DNA of 41,850 bases, taken from contig UQYL01000012.1 of the NCBI GenBank assembly GCA_900545365.1, positions 1 to 41,850 of the forward strand, given 5' to 3'. The position numbers were made by a program, and so were the translations under genes. Under the pieces are notes generated by a model that did no database searches, was not told the origin of the DNA, and saw only the letters and a program-made list of their open reading frames with translations. This document shows, piece by piece, positions 7,934-17,200 of the stretch (positions are counted from its first letter, which is position 1; every line of letters starts with the position of its first letter). Origin of the DNA: an uncultured Dialister sp. GTDB taxonomy: Bacteria; Bacillota; Negativicutes; Veillonellales; Dialisteraceae.

Positions 7934-8871
7934 TTCTTTTCCTCCTCATTGATTTTGAGCTGCACTAATTCGTCAGCGATTTCTCCTGTCACATCAGCAG
8001 CGCTGATATTCGTCCGATACGAAGAAAAAATCATTGCCAGATTCTTCTTCCTTCCGATCTCAGCCGCCCTGTCCCGGATATCATCCATAATCTGCGCCTT
8101 TACATCGGCCATTTCTTTCTGTTTTGTCTGCATGCGCTTTCTCCACTCGCCGTTCCAGGTCTCCGGATCCGGAAGCTTCGGAGATGCGAGCGTGTTTTGC
8201 GCAGCGGCCTGCCTCTGTCGGATCTCTTCGGCCACCTGTTCCGCATACGCTTTCAGTTCCGACTGAGCCGCCGTCCTTTTGTCATCCATTTCTTTTTTTT
8301 CTTCGGCAGTCCAGCCGGTCTGATCGATCTCCGCATGCCGCCCATTCAGAAGATCTTTCAGCTCCGCCGAGGCTTTCTGTTTTTCTTCCCCGCTGACCCC
8401 CAGTATTCTGAGTTTCATCTGCAGATTTGCGATCTCCGTATTCGCGCCGGCTGCGCCGCCGGAAAGGACCGCGCGGCCGCCTTCCGCTTTGTGCCGGAGG
8501 GTGATCTCATTATACAGATTGCGAAGCTGCGCATTGAGCGAATCCTCTTTGATCTTTACGCGCGCTTTATACTCTTCTTCCGCCGCTTTCCGCCCGTTTT
8601 CGGACAGAATAACCGCCCTCATTTTCTCCTGGGTTTCCGACAAATGAAGCAGCTGCTTCTGCTGTACCCGGTACTGCGCCGCAAGAGATTCATACTCAGA
8701 TTGAAGCCGGAAATACCGGGGATACAGCGGATGCGCCTTGACCAGCGTCTCCAGATCCGCAACACCGTATGAGACCTGCGCTGTTTCCTGCTTCCTTCCG
8801 CAGCCGCCTGTCATCAACGCTGCCGACAGGAACAGAACCGCCAGCAATCCGAATATTCTGCGCCCGATCAT
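7930..8871 (-). CDS. Long OmpH/Skp-like lipoprotein with coiled coils
   Basis: A 313-residue predicted lipoprotein: signal peptide with a lipobox ending in LMTGGC (Cys24), then a strand (VSYGVADLETLVKAHPLY) that matches the start of OmpH-domain proteins, then long charged helices rich in Lys, Glu and Gln (about 55-270). The C-terminal part, with residues such as KKNLAMIFSSYRTNISAADVT, again matches the second half of an OmpH core. It is about twice the length of Skp, suggesting an enlarged tentacle or an inserted helical hairpin. It lies 11 nt after the Skp-like gene and overlaps the next ompH paralogue, so the three are co-translated. Confidence 0.75.
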   Translation of the reverse strand: MIGRRIFGLLAVLFLSAALMTGGCGRKQETAQVSYGVADLETLVKAHPLYPRYFRLQSEYESLAAQYRVQQKQLLHLSETQEKMRAVILSENGRKAAEEEYKARVKIKEDSLNAQLRNLYNEITLRHKAEGGRAVLSGGAAGANTEIANLQMKLRILGVSGEEKQKASAELKDLLNGRHAEIDQTGWTAEEKKEMDDKRTAAQSELKAYAEQVAEEIRQRQAAAQNTLASPKLPDPETWNGEWRKRMQTKQKEMADVKAQIMDDIRDRAAEIGRKKNLAMIFSSYRTNISAADVTGEIADELVQLKINEEEKN

Positions 8872-8882
8872 AAGACTTTTCC

Positions 8883-9410
8883 TTACTTGGATTTTTCAGC
8901 AGTTTTTTCAGCAGACTGATCTGCCGTCGTTTCCGTACTCTTCGTCAGCGCGGAAGCAACGTCTTTCGTGATGTCCGTCCCGCCGTAAATGACAGCATTC
9001 TTCTCCACGACCAGCGACAGACCTTTTTTCGAAGCGACGGATTCCACTGCCGCATTGACTTTATCCTGCATTTCCTTTTCAATGGCTACCCGTTTTTCAT
9101 TGAACTGCTTCTGCATGTCCGCGAAAAGTTTTTCTTTTTCTTCATCGCTCATATCTTTTGATTTTTCATCAAAATCTTTCTGCATTTCATCCGCAGTCGA
9201 TTTCATTTTCTGTTGATATTCAGCAGCCAGAGCCGGATTTGCCGTCACGATCTGCTGCTGATCAACGACGCCGATATTCGAAGACGGTGCGGCGCCCGCG
9301 GTATCTCCCATGGACATCAGCGCCATCCCGGCAATCGACACAATAAATACACCGGCCAGCGCAAAGGAAAAAATCTTTACATTTTTCTTATTTCCCAGAG
9401 ACGTCATCAT
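8883..9410 (-). CDS. OmpH/Skp-family periplasmic chaperone
   Basis: A 175-residue protein of the usual Skp length. It has an N-terminal hydrophobic segment (about 12-33) serving as signal peptide or anchor, then the OmpH pattern: a strand (NIGVVDQQQI), two long charged helices (about 60-125) forming the coiled-coil arms, and a closing strand with SLVVEKNAVIYGGTDIT, the most recognisable OmpH signature. The tail is rich in Thr, Glu and Lys. It should hold unfolded beta-barrel proteins in the periplasm for BamA, which is encoded two genes upstream. The start is one of two adjacent ATGs, with AAGGAG rather far (12 nt) upstream. Confidence 0.88.
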   Translation of the reverse strand: MMTSLGNKKNVKIFSFALAGVFIVSIAGMALMSMGDTAGAAPSSNIGVVDQQQIVTANPALAAEYQQKMKSTADEMQKDFDEKSKDMSDEEKEKLFADMQKQFNEKRVAIEKEMQDKVNAAVESVASKKGLSLVVEKNAVIYGGTDITKDVASALTKSTETTADQSAEKTAEKSK

Positions 9411-9429
9411 AATAGAAATTCACTCCTTG

Positions 9430-10752
9430 TTATAAATTGGCAATCAGCCGGAGCCATTTGCCTTCTTCATCATTATACACATATTCCAGAGTCATATAAT
9501 TGTGGATCCGGTAAGAAACGCCATATTCATTGATTTTTTCTTTCAGATCTCTTTCATACCTGACCGCCCAGCGGTTGCCGAAAATCTTTCGCCCAAGAAT
9601 ATGACCGCTGTCTTCCGTGAAATCATATTTCGCGCCGAGAGAGTAATCTTTCCCGAAACGGTGCATCCATCCGGCATAGATATTCCAGTCCATCGGTCCC
9701 GGATAGAGCCGCGCCTCGCCGAAAAGGAGATCGTTCCGGCCTGCATAGTGCCCGAGGATGCCGTCCAGTGCGGTGGAGCGGTTTCCGTCCCGTCCCGCGT
9801 CCAGCCATGCTTCCGTCCTGATATACCAGTGATCCGTCAGCGCGTCAACTTTCAGTGACGTCGCTTCTCCCGGCTCCAATGCGGTTCGGATTTCTATTTC
9901 ATACCGGCGTATAAAAGAATCTTCCAGAAGTTCCTTTTTCAGCGCTTCTTCGATCTCTGCCTGATGCCGCTGCACAAAGGCAACCGGCAGGCCTTCCAGC
10001 CCCTGAAGCGTGCGTTCTGTTTTTTCCGCCGCCCGGTACATCAGCACACGGGGCACGGAAGTTTCCCGAAAGTCCAGCGCCCCTGTGCGGATGATTTTTC
10101 CCTGCGGGATCAAATAGATCCGCACTCTGGTATGCTCCCCCGACTCCACTTCAAGATTCGTTTGAAATTCAGGAAGCACCGACGCCAGAAAATCCCGTCC
10201 CGCTGACTGAGACACGCTTTCTGCCCATCCGACCGAATCTACCGGGAGCCCGATCAGAAGCTCCTGCATTCTCTCGCCGACTCCGGACAAATCCTTTCTG
10301 ATGAGCGCTGCCGCCTCCGGCGTGAGATTTCCGTACTCTATTTCCGTATCGACAGACTGAATGATCCGCCCTATCGGCTGAAGCGTGACATGGATACGCG
10401 TGTCTTCTCCGTAAGATACCTGTATATCAGATACGATATAACCGACGACTACACGATTTACGATATCCGCAAGGACCTTGTCATAGACTCCCGGATCAAG
10501 CAGGAAGGGCCTGTCTTCTTTTCCGGTTAAGACTCGTCCGCCGATCGCCTCAATACTGGCCCGTATTCTTCGTGAGACCGACGGCGGAATTTCTCCTCCG
10601 ACGCAGGAAACATCAGCACGGACAGAACGTATCTCCGCCGCATCGGCCGCTTCACCGGAAGCCAGGACGAACGCCGAGATTCCCAGCAGGGCTATCGCCC
10701 GCACCCGTTTCCCCGCCGGGAAATGGATACGGCGGAAAGGAGAAAATTTCAT
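9430..10752 (-). CDS. Uncharacterised exported protein with three tandem ~90-residue repeats, in the bamA operon
   Basis: I do not recognise a named family. The 440-residue product has a signal peptide (hydrophobic core about 18-31, likely cleavage near residue 38). It then has three related units whose anchors are GEDTRI (residue 115), GEHTRV (205) and GEATSL (294). Each follows a short strand, and the first two are continued by LxPxGxII and later by ER.Q.L.GLPV. The mixed strand-helix pattern recalls POTRA domains. The last ~100 residues are rich in Trp, Tyr and Gly with alternating polarity (for example WNIYAGWMHRFGKDYSLGAKYDF), as in outer-membrane beta-strands. Perfect AAGGAGG precedes the ATG, and the gene follows bamA by 31 nt. 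A role beside BamA in outer-membrane assembly is inference. Confidence 0.8.
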   Translation of the reverse strand: MKFSPFRRIHFPAGKRVRAIALLGISAFVLASGEAADAAEIRSVRADVSCVGGEIPPSVSRRIRASIEAIGGRVLTGKEDRPFLLDPGVYDKVLADIVNRVVVGYIVSDIQVSYGEDTRIHVTLQPIGRIIQSVDTEIEYGNLTPEAAALIRKDLSGVGERMQELLIGLPVDSVGWAESVSQSAGRDFLASVLPEFQTNLEVESGEHTRVRIYLIPQGKIIRTGALDFRETSVPRVLMYRAAEKTERTLQGLEGLPVAFVQRHQAEIEEALKKELLEDSFIRRYEIEIRTALEPGEATSLKVDALTDHWYIRTEAWLDAGRDGNRSTALDGILGHYAGRNDLLFGEARLYPGPMDWNIYAGWMHRFGKDYSLGAKYDFTEDSGHILGRKIFGNRWAVRYERDLKEKINEYGVSYRIHNYMTLEYVYNDEEGKWLRLIANL

Positions 10753-10783
10753 TCACCCTCCTTTTCGTCTGTACAGCGCAGCA

Positions 10784-12856
10784 TCAGAACTGCGCGCCGA
10801 AGCTGAAATGGAACTTATTTTTGTCGCCGTGGCCGTAATCCAGGCGGACCGGTCCGATCGGCGTCTGAAGCCGGAGACCGACGCCGACAGACCAGTTCAG
10901 CGCGTCATCATCCTGATACCACGGGATCTTGCCTTCATCAATGCTCCAGGCATTACCCACATCAGTAAAGAGGACGCCTTCCACTTTCTTCGCGATCGGC
11001 ACACGATATTCCAGCGTCGCCGCATACATCTTTTCGCCCTTGAACTGATCGTCTTCATAGCCGCGGAGGTTATTGGAGCCGCCCAGATTGAAGAGCTGAT
11101 TATACGATGTATCGCCGGAAATGTACCCGGCCATCACACGCAGCGCCAGGACGTGGCCGTTGCTCAGCCCCTTATAGAACCGGCCTTCTGTTGTGAATTT
11201 ATAGAAGTCATAATCGCCGCCGAGGCCGTTGCCGCCGTACTGGAAGGAAGCGGACAAACGGCGTCCCTTGCTGGCATTGAAATAATTGTCGCGGTTATCG
11301 AACACATGAGTAAAAGTAAAGCTGTTGGTGCGGCCCATATTGTCCATAATGGCGTTATACCATTTATTACGCGTAGTTTGATCATCAGGCGCCGGCGCCG
11401 CACTGCCCCAATCAAATCCGTCATGATCGTCATAGGATTCCCGCGCTGTCTCCAGCGTAAAGAAATTCTTCCGGTACTCGCTGCTCACGTGTCCCCAGGT
11501 CAGGTTGAATCCCTTCCGTCTGCGGTCATAGCTTGCCACCGTATCGCCGTCAGCATTGTAGTCATCGTAATCATACCGGCGGTCAAAAATGGAGAATCCC
11601 AGGGAATCGCCGTTATCATTGATCCATGGGCGGGTATAGGAGATCTGGTAGTTTTTCCCTTCAGAAGAGCCGCCGAATTCCCAGTGGAACTGAATCTTGT
11701 CGCCGGTGCCGCGGAAATTATTCTCACCCAGCTCCAGAATGCCGACCATGCCGTCCGATTCGGAATAGCCCGCACCGATGGATACGACGCCGGTCTTCTG
11801 CTCGACCACATCGATCTCCGTAATGACGGAATGCGCTTTCGTACCGGGCAGAAGCTTCATATTGACATCTTCAAAAAATCCCAGGTTGTACAGACGCTCC
11901 ATACTCCGGCTGGCAGTAAATTTGTTGAAAGGCTGACCTTTTTTATAACGCAGTTCACGGAGAATGACGTAATCTTTCGTTTTATCATTGCCTTCAATGG
12001 TAATGTCTTCAATGACGCCTTCTGCCAGATCGATCTTCAGCACGCCTTCCTGCGTAACTTTTACATCCTGCACCGCATACAGAAGATATCCCTGCTGAAG
12101 GTATAATTTTTCAATCTCCTGAAGTTTCTGATCAAGCAGCGTCGTGTTCAGCACGCTGTTCGGGGTGATCCCCAGCAGTTCCGTAAGATAGTCCCCGGTA
12201 AATACGGTGTTCCCGGAAAATTCCACGGAATGAATGACCGGATTGGCTTTGGTAATATAGCTCAGCTTTACGCCTTCCGGCACCGCTTCGATGGACGGCA
12301 CGATCTGAGAAAACACGCCGGTGCTGCCGAGAGAAGATACATCGGCGCGCACGCCGTCCAGAGTCAGCGCGTCTCCCGGTTTTGTTTTAATCAGGGGAAT
12401 CAGTGAAGATTTGACTTCATCGGGGACATTGGCGATATCTACCGCCGACACCGTCCGGCCTTCGTAGCCCTTTATCATCGTCTCATCATTGGTCGACAGA
12501 TAAAGCGAAGCGTCTTCTGCCGGTTTACCCATAGCGACAGGTTCCGCAGCGTCAGCCTTGTCTCCTTTTTTTGCCTCCTCACCGGTTTCCTCCGCAGACG
12601 GCTCCACTTCCGTTTTCTGTTCTCCCGTATCATTTTCTATCTGCCCGGGAGCGCCTGCCAGTTTCGGTTCCCGGCTCACGTCAAACATACTGCTTTCCGA
12701 TACACCAAACGATGCGTCAGACGAAGCAGCTTTCATCAGCGCCGCGCTGACCGGGATATTTTCATTCTCCGGCGATTCCGCATATGCGGAGATACCCATC
12801 AAAGACACGGCAATAACGGAAGAAAGAACGATCTTCCTGCGCTGTGAACGATTCAT
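10784..12856 (-). CDS. bamA: BamA/Omp85-family outer membrane assembly factor
   Basis: Inserts beta-barrel proteins into the outer membrane. The 690-residue precursor has a signal peptide (cleavage near AYA, residue 26) and an acidic low-complexity linker (about 27-115). About three POTRA domains follow (roughly 130-365), recognisable from segments such as VIHSVEFSGNTVF and ITIEGNDKTKDYVILREL. A C-terminal 16-strand-type barrel ends in phenylalanine, as BamA substrates and BamA itself do. The LRGY motif in the barrel corresponds to the VRGF lid-lock motif. E. coli BamA has five POTRA domains, so a shorter set with a long linker is notable. The OmpH chaperones encoded downstream would deliver clients. 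Confidence 0.95.
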   Translation of the reverse strand: MNRSQRRKIVLSSVIAVSLMGISAYAESPENENIPVSAALMKAASSDASFGVSESSMFDVSREPKLAGAPGQIENDTGEQKTEVEPSAEETGEEAKKGDKADAAEPVAMGKPAEDASLYLSTNDETMIKGYEGRTVSAVDIANVPDEVKSSLIPLIKTKPGDALTLDGVRADVSSLGSTGVFSQIVPSIEAVPEGVKLSYITKANPVIHSVEFSGNTVFTGDYLTELLGITPNSVLNTTLLDQKLQEIEKLYLQQGYLLYAVQDVKVTQEGVLKIDLAEGVIEDITIEGNDKTKDYVILRELRYKKGQPFNKFTASRSMERLYNLGFFEDVNMKLLPGTKAHSVITEIDVVEQKTGVVSIGAGYSESDGMVGILELGENNFRGTGDKIQFHWEFGGSSEGKNYQISYTRPWINDNGDSLGFSIFDRRYDYDDYNADGDTVASYDRRRKGFNLTWGHVSSEYRKNFFTLETARESYDDHDGFDWGSAAPAPDDQTTRNKWYNAIMDNMGRTNSFTFTHVFDNRDNYFNASKGRRLSASFQYGGNGLGGDYDFYKFTTEGRFYKGLSNGHVLALRVMAGYISGDTSYNQLFNLGGSNNLRGYEDDQFKGEKMYAATLEYRVPIAKKVEGVLFTDVGNAWSIDEGKIPWYQDDDALNWSVGVGLRLQTPIGPVRLDYGHGDKNKFHFSFGAQF

Positions 12857-12964
12857 AAAAACCTCCTCTGATTCACGACCTCAATGTGACGGACGCCTTT
12901 CGGCCAATCCCTCTATGAGTGCGATATCCTGTTACCTGTTATATATGATAAGGAATGATCCTTT

Positions 12965-13459
12965 TCATGACTTTCCTCTGAGCGCCCGCCCGGCTTCCCC
13001 GACGACACTCTGAATTTCTTTCTCTGACAGCACCGGTGCCGGAGCGGGCTGCGGCTGTACAGATACTTCCTTTTCTGCCTTTCCCGCATCGAGGATCGGC
13101 ATGGCTGTAGATATTTCTGCTTTTGGAAGATCGGGCTGACTTTCTCTGCCCCTTATCGCAGGCGACGGAAGAGAAACGCTTTCTTTACTCGCCGGAGACT
13201 CTGTCCGATGCTGTACCGGCCCTGTAAAGAGAAATGCGCCGAAAACGATCCCCGCCGCAGCTGCAGCCGACGCCAGCCGGATTCCCCAGGAACGCCTTTT
13301 TTCAGCAGATCGGTCTGTTTCTTTCAGGCGCTGCATCTCTGCCTGTGCCATGATCAGATTCAGCTCACCGGAAATTTCCTTGTGACTCATATACGATTGT
13401 TCCGCTTTTTCCAGCCATTTTCGAATGGCCCGGACACGTTTCAGTTTGTCTCCCGTCAC
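12965..13459 (-). CDS. Single-TM protein with anti-sigma-like layout, next to a sigma factor gene
   Basis: I do not recognise a family. The 164-residue product has a charged, helical N-terminal part (about 1-57), one transmembrane segment (about 58-80) and a Pro/Ser/Glu-rich outer part (81-164) ending in a short helix. That is the topology of membrane anti-sigma factors: cytoplasmic domain, one TM, periplasmic sensor. The neighbouring upstream gene encodes a small sigma factor, which fits. No ZAS zinc motif (HxxxCxxC) is present, so a regulator of the sigma factor is only inferred. The start is GTG, with AGGAGG 8 nt upstream; no ATG fits the frame better. Confidence 0.7.
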   Translation of the reverse strand: MTGDKLKRVRAIRKWLEKAEQSYMSHKEISGELNLIMAQAEMQRLKETDRSAEKRRSWGIRLASAAAAAGIVFGAFLFTGPVQHRTESPASKESVSLPSPAIRGRESQPDLPKAEISTAMPILDAGKAEKEVSVQPQPAPAPVLSEKEIQSVVGEAGRALRGKS

Positions 13460-13593
13460 AGTCCTGCCCTCCTTCCTTTAAGGATATAATCCCATTTTCA
13501 TCTGAATTTTGAAACAGAGATTTTCCCTCATCTGGAAGGATTTTTAAATATTTCCTTTATTTTTTTTGAATATTCTCCCGCTTTCAGCCTTTT

Positions 13594-14217
13594 TTATTTC
13601 TTTTCCTTCAGCCAGTGCGAAAGCATCCCTCTCAGCCGCCGTATTCCCCGTTTTTCCAAGCGGTATACATAGGTGGTGGAAACGGCCATTTGATCCGCGG
13701 TTTCTGCCGCACTTTGTTCCTCCAGAAATACGTTTTGCAGGATGCGACGCTCTTTTTCCGGCAGGCGTTCCATGGCGCAGCTGACTTTGCTTCGCACCAG
13801 CGTTCTGTCTGTCCATTCAAACGCCAGATCCGGCTCAATCAAAGATGAAAATGCGGAGCTGTTTCCTTCCTCGGACGTTTCGAACGGAAGTTCCCGGCTG
13901 TTCTTTTTCAGAAAATCCAGCATTCTTCCCCGCACACGATGTACGGCAAAAAGAGAAAATGCCACTCCTTGCTGCGGAGAGAACCGTTCCGCCGCCTCCA
14001 TCAACCCGACCATGCCTTCCTGGATCAGATCGAGCACGAGCGTTTCCTGCACCGGGTACCTGACGGCTTCCCGGCATACCAGAAGTTGATAGTTTTCGAT
14101 CAGCTTCTGCCGCGCATCCAGCCGGCCTTCTCCTTTATATTGCCGCCAGAGCGCCGCTTCTTCATCGCGTGTCAGCTTTTTTATCTCTGCAAGCGACTGC
14201 ATATATTCCTTCAGCAT
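13594..14217 (-). CDS. Small sigma-70-family RNA polymerase sigma factor
   Basis: A 207-residue sigma factor. Region 2 (about 35-105) contains the core-binding and -10 recognition helix, visible as DLIQEGMVGLMEAAERFSP and the following RVRGRMLDFLKK. Region 4 (about 145-200) has the helix-turn-helix (SAAETADQMAVSTTYVYRLEKRG). There is little sequence between the two regions, so region 3 is largely missing. Region 2 looks more like the FliA/SigF type than like ECF factors. The ATG at 14217 has AGGAG 5 nt upstream; a TTG seven codons earlier lacks a site. It sits 72 nt after tamB and before the anti-sigma-like gene and bamA, suggesting control of envelope genes, though its target promoters are unknown. 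Confidence 0.88.
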   Translation of the reverse strand: MLKEYMQSLAEIKKLTRDEEAALWRQYKGEGRLDARQKLIENYQLLVCREAVRYPVQETLVLDLIQEGMVGLMEAAERFSPQQGVAFSLFAVHRVRGRMLDFLKKNSRELPFETSEEGNSSAFSSLIEPDLAFEWTDRTLVRSKVSCAMERLPEKERRILQNVFLEEQSAAETADQMAVSTTYVYRLEKRGIRRLRGMLSHWLKEKK

Positions 14218-14259
14218 GAAATCTCCTGACTTCAGCAATACCGACTACTATAACAGAAC

Positions 14260-14282
14260 GTCCGCGGCTTTACGCCGCAGAC
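14260..14282 (-). terminator. Strong hairpin after tamB, terminator or attenuator without a T run
   Basis: A 9-bp GC-rich stem (14260-14268 with 14274-14282, one G-U pair) and 5-nt loop directly after the tamB stop codon. Only GTTCTGTT follows on the minus strand, so it may stop transcription partly or protect the tamB mRNA end. Confidence 0.45.
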
Positions 14283-14289
14283 GCCGCTG

Positions 14290-17200
14290 TCAGAACTGAA
14301 ACTGATAATCAATGCCGGCATAACTATCATGGTCATTATTATACCACGCGGATAAGCCGAAACGTGATTTCAGATCATAACGGAATCCAAAATTTTCTTC
14401 ATCATTGTTAACGCCCATTGTCGCGGTCAGCATAAACCCGTCAAACAGATACTTCCCTATTTTTACATAGTAATTATCGTCATTGCCGTCCACGCTGCCG
14501 CTGTCATAATACCCGCCAAGGGACGACGTGACGGAGATCAGATCCAAACCGAACGTATTCTGCAGGATATCCTGCACACCGCCGGAAAAGAGCATCTGCA
14601 GTCCCGCATTAAAGAGCGCTCCCGTCATCTCATCACCCGTTTCACTGCCCGGCGCCTGCCGAAGAGTCAGCAGGGTCATGATCTGCGTATCATTCAGCGC
14701 CGGCTCGCTGTGCATGTCAAAGACAAAACCTCCCGGCGGTCCTTTCAGGTCCATGCTGACCTTATAATGCCCCACAGTTGTGTTGGCGCTGATATTGACG
14801 ACCGGCAGGAACGAATCCGGAACACCGCCCCATACGGCATTCCCATTTGTTACGGTAAATTCATTCGACAAATACCGGATCGTTCCTTTTTCCACATTGA
14901 CACGGCCGGACATGGCCGGCTTCGACATCAGGCCCATGGCATGGATATTGCCGCGCAGGGTCATATCATAGAGCAGGCTGTTATACAGCCGCACACCGTC
15001 GCCTACATTGACATTTACATCCATGAGAACATCCGGAGCGCTGCCGCCTTCCGCGAAGCTCATCGGGATATCAGCCACGGTATTCTGCACATTGACTGTT
15101 CCGGACACCTTAGGATATCCCCGTTCTTCCGTCAACAGCAGATCCGCATCCAGAGCGCCTTTGTAATAGACACAGTTCAGCCGCGGCGCATGCAGGTGCG
15201 CCTCACCGGTATAGCCGATCAGCTTCATATGATCCCATGAGGCTCTTGTCAGCGCAGACGCAGTGCCTCCGCCGATACCGGCTTCCGCACTGAAATCCGC
15301 CCGGTGGCCGCTGAATACCAGAGAACCTGCGATATTCGAAATCGGCTCAGAAAGCGTCTCCGCCGTGATTTGACCGTCCTGCACGGATACCCCGCCGTAA
15401 ATCTCTGGATCATCCCATTGTCCGGCAATCTTCAGCCGACCTTTCAGCGGCCCTTCCGCAGACGTAACAGAATCGAGCATGACAGCCAGCGCATTCAGAT
15501 CGGCATTATCAAATTCCACATCCAGGTCAAAAGGAATATTTCTGCCGTCCGGCACCCGAGTCAGCGCGCTGACGGGCATCGTCCCGCGCACAGCCGCTTT
15601 ATACGGGTCTTTCACTGCGAGAAGCTGTTCTATATGCACTGTGCCTTCCGAAACATTCCCCATCAGGGAAAATTCATCAAAGCGAATCCCGTTATACCGG
15701 GGATCCTTTACAGTCACGGAAATATCAGCCTGCGGATTTTCCAGGCTACCTGACAGATTGATTCCTGCTGTCATCTGGCCGGCCAGGCTCAGGCTGTCCA
15801 GTCCAGCAGTCTCCGGAAGCCAGGAAATATCCACGCCGTTTGCCGCCACTGTCAAGTCGACCGCGCCGTTTCTTTCCGCAAAGCCTCTGGCTGCCAATAT
15901 ACCGTTGCCCACTGGCAGATAGCATTCCCGCACCGTCAGCCGCTCATTGGCGTACGACATGTCCAGACGGCCCGCCCCCAGCGGCACGCTGCCGAGATGC
16001 CCGCCGTCCAGCGTTACATTAAAGGAAACGCGCGGATCATCGACGGTCCCGCGGATCATCATTCCGCCATTCATGGCGCTGTCTATATTTTTCGCCGGGA
16101 GCCCGAAGACCTGGAACGCATCCTGCATATTCCAGCCGGTAAAATCCATGCGGCCTCTCAGCGCGCCAGTCTCCGCATTGACAAGGCCGCTCCAGCGGAA
16201 TCTGCCGTTTTTCTGCCGGAAACGCCCGTCTGTGATGCTGAATACCTGATTCTCATAAGAAACGGCCGCCGAGGCTCTTTCAATATCCTGACCAAGGATC
16301 GTGATCCGGCGGCTCGACGCATTTCCGGAGAAAACCGGGGATGCGGCAGAACCGGCCAGATGCCCGCGGGACGTCACTTTTCCGGCCACGGGAAGCCCTC
16401 TGAAAATCCGCTCGATATTCACGTCCACCATTGCGGCGTCCAGATCCAGAGAATCCGCCGATACCGTACCATTGACAACAGCCGCACCGTCATAAATATA
16501 GGCAAGCCCGTTGGATATCTTCAGCTGATTTCCGTCGACGCGATAATCGGCGGAAGCACTCTGAAACAGCTCTCCCGCAGCGGAGCCGTCCCACGCCATG
16601 AAATGGCCGCTGATTTCCGGCGCGCTCAGCGTCCCGCCGATGAAGGTCTCATTTTCAAACCAGCCGGTCAGCGGATAATCCAGCCCCGCCAGTTTCAGCA
16701 GATTCTCCAGCCGGGTATGTTCGCTCTTTTCATGCACCGCCAACGCATGATCGCCGGACAGGCCAATCCGTCCTTCCAGCGTATGGCGCCCGTTCTCCGT
16801 CTGCATTTCCAGATTTCGCACGGTCACCCACTCGCCGTCGGAAAAGAGACTTCCTTCAAGCTCCGTAAACTCTGCTCCCTGCAGATGGCCGTTTTGCACA
16901 CGGATATCCGCATCAAACACAGGACGTTCCACCGTACCGGATATATGTCCCCGCAGCGATATCCTGCCGCCTGCATCAAGTCCCGCAGCCGCCGACAGAG
17001 CTTCGGACTCTACATCTCCCGCTTCTGCGGAAAAATTCATGTTCCCATTATCATAGGAGCCGCGGAGAGAAAAAGCGCCGTCCCCGACTGTTCCGTTCAG
17101 ATATGGGATCTCCCAGGTCATTCCGCTTCCCTGCGCTTCTCCCGCTGCCGAATCCAGACGGATCCCGCGGCCTTCCAGCCCTTTTCCGGCAAATCTTACA

